Shown here: positions 29,461-56,614 of the stretch, one piece after another
Layout: each line of letters begins with the position of its first letter
Numbering within the stretch: the stretch's first letter is position 1
NCBI RefSeq assembly: GCF_040054535.1
Contig: NC_090785.1
Coordinates: forward strand, 10,454,501-10,518,500
DNA length: 64,000 nt
From: Antennarius striatus
Lineage: Eukaryota; Chordata; Actinopteri; Lophiiformes; Antennariidae
Direction: 5' to 3'
The notes under the pieces: model-generated
Databases searched by the model: none
Seen by the model: only the letters and a program-made list of their open reading frames with translations
What the model was told of the DNA's origin: nothing
Position numbers and translations under genes: made by a program

Positions 29461-32400
29461 CTGTGCTATGTGCAATTTGGTTGGTTTCAAAATAAGGAAA
29501 TTGAAATTATTTCTTGCAGTCAAAGTCAATCAATAATCGAAAATTTTTACGATTTAACTCATTTGTGTCTGACATCAGGGGAAGTTTACTGTAACAACAC
29601 GTATAATAATGGTGGAAATATTATACCTTAGAGTTACATCTGTTTCCATAATAGAGATAGAGGCTAATTTTAACCCATCCTCTTTTTAAATCATGAATCG
29701 ATTTGTTTTCATATTTACGAGTATGTAATTTTCCTTTTTCACCAGTAGAGGGCAGTGCGTGATATTTTGTTTTCGTTTACAGTATTGTTGAAGTAACACT
29801 TGTGGTTACTGTTTTCCTGCAATATTTCACATTTTAAAAGAATTTTACAATGAAAAGACAGTTTCAAACATTTCAAATTTAATCTGTCAATCTGTCTGTA
29901 TATTTATCTGCTTTATATCCACTTGCTCTGGGTTTTTTCTTAGTTGTTTCTATACATAAACATTGATTTTACTTTCCATTTCTATTGTGTGTTGTTATGC
30001 TAACAAAAACAAGCACTTAAACAGTCTTTTAGTCGGTAAAATGTGGAGAAAGGTAAAACTATGATATTTTAGAGCCATGTAGGTTGTGGGAATACATGCC
30101 TAATGTTATATTTTCAGTCTATTTAATAATTTGACATTTTTAGAGGCTGGAACCTCATGTTTGATAAATCTATTGTACTCTCAGATTCATTGTTAATAAA
30201 AATGTATTTAATTGCAGCAAATATATTTGATTAATACTAATAGTGATGATATTCAATGATATTCTTAAGTGTATAATAGTGCTCACATACATATACAATA
30301 AAACATTCCATCAATGGTCTGAAAAAATATTAAAGGTAAAAAGCAGGGGACTGACAAACAGGAAGGATGAGACACAAATAAGTGACAAAAAAGATAATAA
30401 GCAATGGGACTTAGGCAATTGAATGAGAGTAAAGTAATTAAAGTTAGAGAATAAGCACATCTTTGTTGGAAAAGAATTAAATGAGGGCTGTAAAATTGCA
30501 GCTCCATTGAGGCATTTGATTAAATGACTCTGGATAAGTAGATTACAAAAATCTACTTTATAGGATAAGGAGGAATCTCATTCTGGTATTAGCTTTATAC
30601 ATCCACACCTTCAGTTTACATTAGGCAGTCTGTCTTTTTAGTGGGATTACAAATTGATGCACTGACATATACAATACCCACTAAATTAGATAAAGGAGCT
30701 CAAGACAGATATTTGCATTGAGCTTGTTATAATACAAATCTTTTGACTATGCAAATGTCCAACTAAATGTGATAGGGTCTCAGAGTCAGAGTCAGTGAAC
30801 AAATATTTTACCGTGCACTCCTCTGCCTATTGATTTGAATTTGAAAACAAGTAGTTCTAAACTTTGGTCTGCCTGTTTTCATTCTGTGAATCCCTTCAAA
30901 GCAGTAATAACTTACTAATGTGCTTGTCTTGAACATCTTCCCATCATCTATTATAATCTCACGTCCGTCAAGACATTGCCTATTGTCATTATTAAAAAGC
31001 TGCTGCATGATGGACAATGGAGCCCAAAACGTAGTCAATTCCCTCTTTGTCTGCTTGTGGTAAAACAGCACAGGTCTAATCAATAGCCTCCCCTCTCCCT
31101 TTAAGACAGTCCTGAGTAGGAGGATATGAGGTATGGACAGTAACCATAGCAACCATAAGGGATATTTGAGAATGGACACTGACTGCAGAGAAAATTATAT
31201 TTTCCAGATCAAATACAGACCAGAAGCTATTCTGATCCTTGATGTGTCTGCAGGGATCTGGATAGTCATGATGGATAAACGTAACCAGTGCTTGGACAAA
31301 CATCAAAAACTAGTTTTATTTTTGATTGCACACTATGTAGTCTAGAAATATCAATACCACGTTATACCTGTTGTAATAAAAATATAACAGCATTGACGGA
31401 CATGATGTCTTTTGGATTTCCGCCTGAGATCTTAAGACACAGAGTCAAACTTTCATAATGTCTGTGACACCAACTCATGGTCTTAGAAAATGAGCTACCC
31501 ACCTTTTTGTGTATGAATCTGTTACCTTAACCCTGACAAATACATTGGTCTTAAATAATTGCCATGCTTGACACACTTTCAAATGGAGAAAAACTCCTTC
31601 CTGTCTCAGTATTGATTTTTTTGCTATTTTGAGGTCGGAGTGGATGAAAAGCAAAGAAGAGATCAGTGATCAATTCAATGAACAATGGAAAGTAGAATTA
31701 ACTGTGTACAGACTTCTTGCAGTCACAACTGTCAAGCCTGGGAACATTTTATAATGTTTTAAATATTTTGTATCACAGGAAAAGGGGAAAAAGGAAGATG
31801 CAATCTTTCCTAACATTCATGGTTCAAATCACAAATGCTGCCATAAGACACTCATTTCCTAATATCAGTTCTTTCAGCCCCACAGTTGTAATATATGATA
31901 ACTAACCATTACCATCACTTTCTTAAATGCAAACTTAATTTTTTATGTTTATATAGAATGTTGATGCAAAATAGCAAAACTCAAGACACTGAGATGACAC
32001 GAAAAGTTTACCAGGACTTTATTGAAAAACTAATTAACAAGTGAATGAAAGATATTGTGAAGGCAGGTGATCGACAGGCTGACTAGGCTGAGACTAGAAC
32101 ATACAGACAGAAATCTTCTAACAGATGACTCAAAGAGAACAGGTTGATTTCTGGTACACACCAGAAGCTGGAAGGGGATGACTGGATCTGAGGCAGAGAA
32201 CAGAAATGTCAGGAACAAACAAACCTCCAACAATTCACAAGTGGATCACCTGGAGTCAGATGTCATTACCACAGAGCAGATAGGATGGAGATGGAGGACA
32301 GCCATTGATCCTGACATTTTTCATGTTATTTCCATTTGGTGAATTACAATTTTTGGATAAAGACTGGTATTAGTCACTAACAGTGCTGACTCATGCCTGG

Positions 32401-33699
32401 GAAGCTTAATTAACTTCATATGAAAGTATTACATCACCAGGAGCAGTCCAGACAGGGGGCTTTGTTACATGATGGAAAATAGGTCAGTTTAGGGGCTGGC
32501 TTCACAAATGAAATGAAAGTCATCTGATATTCTTCATTCTCTGGTCCCTTTGGAGTCCCAACGGCTGCTTCTAAAACCTATATTAAGTTTAATCTGCCAG
32601 CAGTCATGAATATGTTAATCTCATTCTCTCGTAAATAGTCCAAAGCCTTAAGATGATTATGTTAAGGTAATTAAAACCATTGACTTCTCCCGTTACTGCA
32701 TTACTCATGAGAAAGCTGGTGAGTTGGAAAAATGTTGACTGCAGTTATCACTGCCAATTAGTGGGACTGTTTCCTTTTTCCCATGAAGTCATTAAGATGT
32801 TTATATAACTAGTCCATTCAGGCCAGTCCAGTCTTTAGAATGTATGAAAAAATGTTTCTTGTACCTTCTGCTTGTGGTCTCACCCCTTCTTTCAGAAAGA
32901 ATATGATACAAAACAGGCTCTGAACGTAGAGTGCCAAATTGTGGAAAACAGTAAGAAGGCCTCAGGCAAAGCAATTAAAAAGATCACTAATTACAACTGT
33001 CTGACACACATTTACTCTGGATCAATTCTCCACCAATAATAGCACACAAACTCTCATCATTATCTGCCTGCAGCTACAATGTCTCTTTACTTTTGTGTTT
33101 GCTGATCTCTGCAAGACTCTGGACATCTTCTCCATTGTATTGTTCAGATTTGCTTTAAAAAAAGTGGTCAGTTTATCATGTGGATGACTGAAACATATCC
33201 GTCACAGTAGGCTCTTCTTTATGTACTTGCTTATGTTGCCCTGCAGCATCGGGCTGCATATGATGCATCCAAAGCTTGGATGATGGTGCTGTCTGTGAAT
33301 GGCACACAGGCGCAGAAAGGCAGAAACAGGCAGCTGTGCGTAAGTAATGCTTATACTCCAGAATCTGGGTCAAACTCATGCCATTTTCATGCTGTGGAAT
33401 GATTCACTTGCTTTTATGATTTGGTGATATTACCTAAGCTGGAGATACTGAATCAGAAGCCACTTGATTTGAAAAAACAAAACAAAAACCGAACAAACAA
33501 AAAAAAAAAAAGATGATTTTAACGATAATAATATGAACAAAGATGAATGGTTGTATGTTAACAACATATGAAACATTATGGAATAAAATAAAATGTTAAT
33601 TTAAATACAGTAAATAAGGAAATGATGTGACTCATTGAGTTAATCTAATAAACATAATTAATTTTGTTGATTTGGTTGTTTCCCCCTCAGAATCGTCTT
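29461..33699. other. Intergenic region between divergent wfs1 and jakmip1
   Basis: No gene, RNA or clear transposon is supported. The sequence is AT-rich with short A/T runs. The stretch 32330-32780 is free of simple repeats and carries several TAAT/ATTA words, which makes it the best candidate here for a conserved enhancer; this needs a cross-species alignment. Confidence 0.6.
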
Positions 33700-33769
33700 G
33701 TTTTAACAGAGATGTTTCTGAGCAGTCAAATCGGTTTTCCGTCCCTCCGTGTCTCACCGCCGTACGCCG

Positions 33770-33781
33770 TGACGTCACGTG
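33770..33781 (+). promoter_or_regulatory. CRE overlapping an E-box (TGACGTCACGTG)
   Basis: A perfect palindromic CRE (TGACGTCA, the CREB/ATF site) shares two bases with a perfect CACGTG E-box. The site lies in the CpG-rich region upstream of jakmip1, a gene known to be expressed in neurons, where CREB control is common. Confidence 0.5.
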
Positions 33782-33988
33782 TCTCCTCCACCAGCGGCGT
33801 GGGGACGCTCTTAACCGCGCGTGGTGTCATCCTTGAACACGCAGTCATGTGTCGCGCTTCTGTCACGTTACCGGCGCCGCCCGCCTGGCCCTTACCCCCA
33901 CGTTCACGTCGAAACACTTATTTATTTATATTTTCCAGTGATGCCCATTCAATGTACAGGAACGTATGACGTCGTGCGTAACCTTGTC

Positions 33989-33989
<1 letters not shown>

Positions 33990-34026
<37 letters not shown>

Positions 34027-34034
34027 GGGGGGGG
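33990..34034 (+). repeat. (GT)n tract followed by an 11-G run
   Basis: About 17 GT units run directly into eleven G within the candidate jakmip1 promoter. Confidence 0.95.
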
Positions 34035-34324
34035 CGTGGAGCTAAGCGTCAGCGTACAGCGCGCGACGTGAAGAAGCCCCGAGCTGCAGGACAACATCAC
34101 GGGTGGAAATACAACTTCAGCCCCGTGGGCTAAGCTGCTGGAAAATGTGTGTAATATAAAGGAACGAAGCTGTCAGTGGCTCCACATCCTCCACGATCTG
34201 GAAGTGAGTCCACGCTCCCGCCTCACCGCCGAGTGGGAGCCCAGCCTTCTTCCTGCGTGGATGTGAAGCGAATTAGCGTTTCAACACCAGGTTGCTGCTG
34301 AAACACTTGGACGTCAAGTTGTAG

Positions 34325-37300
34325 GTGAGTCTGCTTGGTATTAAATGAAACGCAACTTAGCTGTTGTTCCACGAACCCCACGTCCGGGTTTCATTCGCTA
34401 GCGGTGCGGTCAGACCGGGGAGCCGCCGACCTGCCTCCTATCACAGCCCACTTTGGGGGTGAGTTTCGGGTTAACAGTCTGTGAAAGCCAAGCCGAATGG
34501 GAACAGCATTTTGTCTGCATTGCGTGAACCTGCGTGATGTGTTTGATGTCTGCTCGGCCGTGTCACCAAAGCCACGGAGGAAGTGTGACACGGGAGGAGA
34601 ATGTTAGCAGACACGGAGTGGTTCCGTTCATTAATTAACTAACAGATCATTCTTGCGTCGTCCGAGTCGTTATGAGGAGGGCGCTGGCGGAAAATGGACC
34701 TGATGAGTCGGTGTTAACGTGCGGACAGTAAACGCTACATGACAGCGGTCCAAACGGAAGCATTGACGGAGGATGTGCGCGGAGCCTCGGACGAGGACAC
34801 CCGACCTCTGTTGGCTGAAGGATGCTGCAGCAGAGCCGTTCGTGTCGCCGTGGGGTGTGGTTGGCAAGCCGCACAGGCAGAGCAGGAAAACGCTCCTTTC
34901 AGCAGCACTCTGGCCTATAATTTGACAGCTCATTAGAGAGCTCATCACACTGCGTAAAGGCATCACAACATAACCACCAGATCCCCTTACCAAACCAGTC
35001 CACTGCCACGCGTGGACTCTGCTGTGTCCTCAGGCAGAGACTCCCAGTGGACAGCCTCCATATGTTTAACATCGGCCTGCTTACATGTTACAAAAACTGT
35101 GATGCAAGCTGTACTCATTGTGTGTGAGGTATAAATCCATCCTGATAAAGGGATATCTATGATCAGGTAAGTCCCTGCCAGTTATTACTGTGACATTTAT
35201 TTAATTACAAGTTTTCCCCTTGACTCCATCCTGTCATTCCATTTCATTCAAAATCCTAAGTCTCCCTCCATTCCCTGGTGTTTTTCATCATGACTGTGGG
35301 TTGGTTGCTACCAGCTATTTCCCTTGGGAACATACCCACATGTGCATGCCTCTCTCATCACGTCACTTCCTTCATTATATCCACTCTATTAAAGCATACG
35401 AGTGTGCACCGTCCTACATTATTAATACAAAGACTGGAACAGACAGGACATTTTTCTGTACTTCCATACTTGTGGCATTCAGAGGCCAAAGAACAACCAG
35501 CTAGTTGTGACTTAATGGCCACATAGATAGGCAAATTTTATCACATTACAAATAACCTTGTGAGGATCATGTCTTTCCGAAGGCAAAGAGCTTATCATGA
35601 CATTCAAAAATGCACTTAATCATGCAAAATCAGTTATACACATGCACTAGTAAAGTATATCTCCAACAATGTAGGTCCACATAAGTCCATTACATTTATC
35701 TGTTTTTATAGATCTAAACATTAAGCAATAAAACTAGCAACAGTCACAGTGGCACAATGAGAAATATTGGGGTTGACTAATCACTGGGGTTACTTGTAAC
35801 TTGTTATTATGTTGGCACAGAAGTTTTTAGGTCATATGCTTCACTAGTTTTGCACTTTTACAGGGTCCCTCGTGAATTAGAAGACTGCTGAGTGTGCATG
35901 TGTGTATATGTGGTCTGTGGAGAAATGTCTGGAGTGGGGCAAGAACTGTTTTGATAGTCCATTCTTTGTTGGTGAAGTGTTAACATACAAGTCATGTGAA
36001 AATGATGGTCTTAAATGTGTGACATGAACAGCAGTTTTTTTTTTTCTGGCCTCACCCCCAGTACACACCGAAATGGGTCCATCTACTGTGCTTTTGTGCA
36101 TTTATTGGGCCTGAATGTCTCACTGGATTCAAATCTGAGTGTGGTCTGTTTATAGCTCTGAGGATGCCCATCTGTAAGTGTGTAATAAGCCATTGCAAGG
36201 ATGTTGATAGAACAAATTTTACTTCACATACAGCATACAATGGCTCCTATGCTAAACACCAATTTCATTATATGTACAGTATTTTGAAATATAGAAGGAA
36301 AATTATACACGTCTATAGAGTTTAGAAGTTAGACTTTTAATTTTTACATTCTAAATTACAGTACTATGTATGTTCATATAATGTTATGTCCATCCATCCA
36401 TCCACCCACATCAGATGTACAAACTACCTCTGCAGGCTAACTTTTGATACAAAGAAGTAACTTTGAGCTTCCAGAGGAAATCAGAGCTCATTTGTCTCCA
36501 GGCACCTCATGGGGGAAGCTCATATCAGTCGCCTCTATCAAAGAGCTTGTTCTGTATGTCATTACCCAAAGTTCACCAAAGGTGAGCTTTAGAACTCAGG
36601 AAAATGGAAAGGTTTGTCTATCAGCTCACTCTTCACCACAATGGTTCAGTACAATGCCTGCATGAATGCTAATTATTTCCACCGACTTATCAATCTGACA
36701 CTCCATTTTCTCCAAACTTCTGAACAAGTATCACATTACCATCAATTCCAGACTTGGAGCTGCTTTGTCTCATCCCGACTGCTTTACATTTGACTTCAAA
36801 CATTCAAGTGCTGAAGGTCACAAAGTGATGAAGCCAATAGAAAAACGTCATCTGTAGAGAGAAAGGAAGCAATTCTGAGACTACTTGGTGGGACACTAAC
36901 AGTTGCAACTTCTCTTTGAGCCTCTGCCTTATTAATATTACCAACAGGATTGAAGATTTTGGGCAACAGCAACTGGAAACATGATCTCAGAATACAGTTA
37001 GCTCTCAGTTTGGTCATATAGAGAGTGGATGTCTAATAGCAATTGCCTTGATACACCATACTATTGAAATACCCTTAATGGGACTCCTTGGTGGACACAG
37101 TAGTAAAGCCAAAGAACACATATAGTCTGTACGAGCAAACTCTTACAACCACAAATATTTCTGAAAGGGTAAAGAGCCATTTCACTTTTGAATGTCCAGG
37201 ATTGAATCCACATTGATCTTCCTCAGTCTGAGGTTTGAGACGTGGTTTGAGCTTCCCTTCCAGCAGTGTGGAGTAAAGTTTTCCTGGAACACTGAGCATC

Positions 37301-40300
37301 ATAACGTCCCAATAATTTGAACAAACATTGTGGCCCCCATCAATACCAGCTAATGGTAGCTACGTACCTTCCTAAAGTCCTGTGAATGCTATACTTGTTA
37401 TAAGGAATTCTCTATTTCATATATTGATGTTGATGGACACATTTTTTTGCTGAGTTTTTGCACCATTTCTCAATCAGCAATTTGCTTGAGAAACTGGAGA
37501 ATTTTTAAAAAGTGTCTTCTTCATAAATTGATTTTAACTCATGTGAACATTTAATCAGATTGTCTAATTGCTACATGAAGCCTATTTAAAAAGGCCCTAA
37601 AACCTGCATTTTTGCTGATTTATAACTCCTCTCAAAATATAACATGGGTTTGATTTGATGAGTCACACAGCATACAGGGTTGATGGGATGTAAGATGATA
37701 ACTATTTGATCGTGGCAGTCAGTTTTTCTGCTAAAAGGTTTTTGTTTAAACACCGAGGCTCTCTGGTGCATTACAAGCTGGGTAACGTCTTGGTAACATA
37801 AGTTCTGTTACATCTTCAAGCCTTTGTTTGCTTCCCTGAACATCAAAGATGTTTGTGAGCTTCTTGGTGTTCCTATAAAATGCTCCATTTTCCCCTATAA
37901 AATCTCAGAGTTAGTTATGGCTTCCAGTGTGGGATCCTGTGACTGTAGGGGACTTTGTTGTAACTGCTTTGATGGAATATATTGGTTGTTCTTGTGCAGA
38001 AGTTGTCGTCAGGGAGTCAGGGCTAATGCCAGGGGGACTCTCTGAATGACACAGACATTTTTACGTGGTGACTGATAATGACACTGTTTGCATTGACAAG
38101 CATGTCTTGATGCACTTACAGGTATTTCGGTGCCAGGGTAACTTGTGAACAGAAAACACATTTATGGTCATGAAGTATGTAACAGTCAGGTCTACTGGTC
38201 TGCTAGAAATAAACACAGATGTGTTACATCACGCTTCAAAGTGGTAATGTATTGTAATTGTCAGCGTTTGTGTGTTTGTCCGTCCGTTAGTTAGTCCACC
38301 AAATATCTTTCCAACCGTTGCAGATAGAAAGATAGAACAAAATGCACATTACTCGGGCGGCAAAGGGGGATGACAATGAGATGATGACCTTGACCTTTAG
38401 AAAACTAGGTCAACGTCTGGGCTTATATCAGTGCTGTCTGTGCATGAGTGATATATTTCTCCATCTTTCTTCCGTCATTGAATGAGCGTGAGATCACCGA
38501 TTGAAGTGAGGCGATAGCTGGTAGGTCTAGTAGAGCAGCCTTTCTCATTTTGATTCTTATACCCATCCTCTTCTACTTCTCTCTCATAGGGTTAGTCTCC
38601 TTCTGCCCCTTTCTCTCATTCTTTCCCTTCTCAACTGGTTCCATTGCTTGACTGCATGTTGTGAAGAAATCCATGTGGAAGAAAATGTCCTCACCCCCCC
38701 AGCAGCAAAGCATCAGGACTGGACCAGTTAACAGAATCATTAGTGCATATGGATATTTTTTTTGTCATCTGTGCATCTTCTTTTTAATCTTGCGTTTGTG
38801 CTATCTTGTGTGATGTGTGTTTCTCAAATCCACACAGTCTTCCTTCCCATCATCCTTTGCTATGAGAGGTGTAGAGATTTGGAGAGCGAGTGTTGCCTTG
38901 GTAACTATTGCTTCCATCTGTGTATGTTGTATGAATGTTTAGTTATGTGTGTATAGAAAAAAAAGGAGCCACCTCTGGTCTTAATGCTTCAGCCCCGTTA
39001 TTGTTGCACTGCTTAATTTGATTTAGTTTAATGTGACGTATTTTAGGCTGCAATGTGGTGCAGTGAGTAGCGCTGTCGCCGCACAGCAAGGCAGTTCTGG
39101 GTTCGAGTTCTGCTCTGCGGAGTTCGCATGTTCTCCCTGTGTCTGCGTGGGTTCTCTCCGGGTTCTCCGGCTTCCTTCCACCTCCAGAAACATGGGCTTC
39201 AGGTTAATTGGCCAGCTTCAAAGTGTCTGTCGGTGTGAGTGTGTGTGAGTGTGTGTGTGTGTGTGTGTGTTTGTCTGTATCTGTGTAACTCCACGGTGAA
39301 CTGGCGTCGCGCCCCGGAGTTACCCCCACCTCACGCCCTAAGCTAACTGGGATAGGCTCTAGCTGGCTTAGGGCGGTTTAGACCGTGGATGGATGGATGG
39401 TGATATATTTTATTTTATTTTATTTGGTTACTTACTTACAAGAGATGAGAGGAGTAAGTTAATAAATAAATGAATCATTATTTTTAATATTTTCATATCT
39501 GCCTACCATTGCCATTTTATATTAATGGAATCCTCCCTGGTTTCACATTACAGCTGAAACTAGTTGTCGAAGAGTTAACAAGATGATCAACGATCAATAG
39601 AAAAGATTTAAAAGTAATTGAAAAATGTTACAAGCACATACAGTATGTTGAACATGAATTTTTGTCATGCTTCTCACATTTTGATAAATTTTGGCCTTTT
39701 TTCTTCTTTCTATTATAATCACAAAAGAAATAAAGCTAGTGGCCACTCTTTCCATTATGTCCATTGTGTTGGAAAAAGAAACGTGGAGACAAATATTGCA
39801 TTGTGCTCAGGGGTAAAGTGGAACGATCGATTGGCACTGAATGAGGACTTGCCTGGTCCGAAGAGTAAAAAGAAAAAATCAATCAGATATTTGAAACTAA
39901 TATATTTCATGATGAGAACATGTGAGGATGAACACAGGGAACTTTTCAGGAAAGGATAGATGGATGAACAAGAATATGTATTACGTAAAGTTAGATAATT
40001 AAAATTTCCAAGAAATTTACCTCAGTATGTGTATTATTATGTGCCGCTCAGAGAGTAAACAGTAAAGTGATGATATCTGATTTGCAGGGGTTACATGGAT
40101 AAGAGTGATGTCTGTACTTCCCTATGTTCCATAGAGATTAGCAGGCCCAAAACAGGAGAAGTGTCGTCGGTGTGAGAGGGCAGGGACCATTGTGGTCAAA
40201 CGTGTTTTCATCCACTTTGAGTCTTCTCACCCAGTCTCACCCAGGGACTGGAACAGGATGATGATAAATTTCTTAGGTGGATGTGTTAGACAAAAGACTG

Positions 40301-40462
40301 AGTCAAAGGAGAGTGTTCAAGTCCCAAAATAGTGTTTTCTCCAGACTCCAGCGGGTCAATACTTTCAGGCCCAATAGTATTGCACAGAGCTGTGTGTTGT
40401 AACCCAGTTTGTGAGGCTGACTACTCTTTTTTTCTCTTTTTGTCCCCCCCATTTCTCTCCAG
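34325..40462 (+). other. jakmip1 5' intron (about 6.1 kb)
   Basis: This runs from the putative first-exon donor to the acceptor TCTCTCCAG at 40462. It contains the SINE-like element at 39046-39400 and a segment at about 38270-38530 (CGGGCGGCAAAGGGGGATGA and ATGATGACCTTGACCTTTAG) that may be another interspersed repeat. The first 600 bases stay CpG-rich. No coding exon is supported. Confidence 0.55.
39046..39400 (+). mobile_element. tRNA-like SINE-type repeat, near complete
   Basis: The head has a pol III-like B box, GGTTCGAGTTC at 39100-39110, and an A-box-like TGGTGCAGTGAGTAGCG. It is followed by the conserved fish-repeat body (ATGTTCTCCCTGTGTCTGCG, TGGGTTCTCTCCGGG, TCCGGCTTCC), a GT-rich block, and the tail CCTCACGCCCTAAGCTAACT then GGGATAGGCTCTAGC. 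It ends in GGATGG units. The same family has fragments at 7080 and 15651. The family name is not asserted. Confidence 0.7.
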
Positions 40463-40605
40463 CAGGACCCGTCAGCACCATCCAGCTATAATGTAGACTT
40501 GACAACATTGTGATGATGATGCTTGCAAGGAGGAGGAGCAGCGTCTGACTCTTTTCACCCCGACTGGCACTTTGTGTCCACTCTTCATTGGGCAGTCAGA
40601 GTGCT
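40463..40605 (+). promoter_or_regulatory. jakmip1 5' leader with two short upstream ORFs
   Basis: Upstream of the main ATG lie a start-stop element, ATGTAG, at 40491-40496 and a 12-codon ORF (stop included) at 40513-40548 that opens with three consecutive ATG codons (MMMLARRRSSV). Both would be in the mature leader if the exon starts at 40463. Such elements are known to reduce or condition translation of the main frame. Confidence 0.5.
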
Positions 40606-54918
<14,313 letters not shown>

Positions 54919-56331
54919 TGAAAGTGACCATGGACCCACATCAGGTAGTGTCCTCATCAGCATTTAACACCGTTATTGTAACAAAGAACATAATCGTAAT
55001 AGTGATGAGGAAAAAATGTAATTTTTTTTCTTTTTTTCTTAGGTGTTAAGGTGCTGTGGAGGCAAGCGAGGATAAAACAAAACTTAATTGTTTTTTTATG
55101 TATTTGTAGACAGTTCACATAAACCTATGGCCTTTTTGATCACCAAGCACTTTTGCAGAAGACACTTACCTGGAGTCCAAATATATTTAAAATGTAATAG
55201 ATTAACCAGTTACAAGATTTACATGAGATTTATTTATCAGTGACATTTAGGATGGTGGTTTTTTAACTCCTCTTTGAGAAGCAGACTTTATTTACTGAGA
55301 AAAACTGAATCAGAAGATTTATTGAGTGAAGAAGAGCCTCAGCTAAACAAATGCCCAGTCAGGTAATACAAAAGCAGAGACCAAAAGAGGAGGACTGAGT
55401 GACACGGTGATCGAGCTGAATGCTAACAGGACACAGAGGATTTTGGCATCGTCTGTCGGGCGTCCAGGAAACAGCATTGCAACAAAGTTTGCAGAGCGGA
55501 CACTGAACTTAAAGGAACCTTGTTAACGCCCTGGGAGGATGAAACGGTGGAGCAACGGAACAGGTTATTCTTCAGTTTACCCTTCGAATTTGTATTTTGT
55601 AGATTCATTATTTCAACAAATAATATAAACTTTCTACTCTTTATAAAGTTCAAGAATACCTTACAAAATCTTTGTTTTTATGATTTGTGTTTTAATTACA
55701 CCATTACACACTGGTTATCCTTTGACTTACACAGTTTTACTTATATTTAGTGATGCTCCAGCCACATGCTCCTGAGCTGAACAGTTAGGTTCATCTTTTT
55801 GTCAAACCATCCAGTATTTAGAGAAGTGTGGGTCTCAGTGCACACATGGGCATGTGAGCACTGTTTAAAGAGGGGGTAGGATGATTAGAGGGTGGGGTAA
55901 CCTGAGAAATAGCCATGCTGGACAACTTGTTACCAAGCTGTTGACAATGAATTATTGATGATTGTGTTTTCTGTCTGTGTGTGTGTGTGAGTATTTCTTA
56001 GAAATTTGTTTATCTCTTTTTTTTTGAGAGACTTGTAGAAAAGAAGACAAATAGCTGACAAGATGTAGAACCTTTTAACTGAAGTCAGTCTGATGCCATT
56101 AGTCCTTGTGTCACAGGCAAACCTCACCTGGTGTGAGCCAGCTAACTGGTGAAGGATCACATGACCTTATCGGACAAGATGTCAACCAGGAGCAGTGTCG
56201 TTACCATGGTAATGGATTGAATTGAATGAGCGATGGGTTCTTTGTAACACAGTGAAGGTAGTGGAGTTTCAGTGCTCTAGTCTGGCAGCTATTGGAGAAA
56301 CAGGTGAAAGACTGGGGAGAGGGGATCCAGT

Positions 56332-56387
<56 letters not shown>

Positions 56388-56614
56388 TTTTGCTCACTTT
56401 TGCTGAGTGTGATATCATGTATCTCATGTACTTGAATGCACCACACACTAGCATGAGAGCATGCTGCTGCCATCATCTCCTCTGGAATAACTCCCTGTGG
56501 GAGATTTTATGTGCCTGTTTTCGTATTCTTTCCTGTCGCTTTAGGATCTGATACGCTGAAAGCTCAGAGAGGAGGCTGCTGTTGCAGTTTCCCTGTGCCT
56601 CACACCTCCTCAGC
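54919..56614 (+). other. jakmip1 3' UTR and leader of the next gene
   Basis: The left part must hold the jakmip1 3' UTR; no convincing poly(A) signal was identified. An acceptor-like CTGTCGCTTTAG precedes 56545, and an in-frame stop follows at 56549, upstream of the ATG at 56615. A non-coding exon of the next gene may therefore begin at 56545. A (AC)n tract occupies 56333-56384. Confidence 0.55.
56333..56384 (+). repeat. (AC)n microsatellite
   Basis: About 26 AC units between jakmip1 and the next gene. Confidence 0.97.

Larger units (their letters stand above)
33700..34324 (+). promoter_or_regulatory. CpG-rich jakmip1 promoter and candidate first (non-coding) exon
   Basis: CG dinucleotides become frequent from about 33740 to 34900, unlike the surrounding DNA. 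The segment contains a CRE joined to an E-box (33770-33781), a second GACGTC near 33969, a (GT)n tract with a G run (33990-34034) and a TATAAA at 34155-34160. A donor GTAG/gtgagt at 34324 could end a 5' UTR exon that joins the acceptor at 40462. The exact start site is inferred. Confidence 0.5.

Noticed and set aside
34048..34072. Possible REST/NRSF site in the jakmip1 promoter
   Set aside because: TCAGC and ACAGCGC halves are present, but the spacing is wrong for the canonical element.
38270..38530. Possible additional interspersed repeat
   Set aside because: Wording feels familiar from fish repeats, but I cannot name the family or find ends; not listed as a separate feature.
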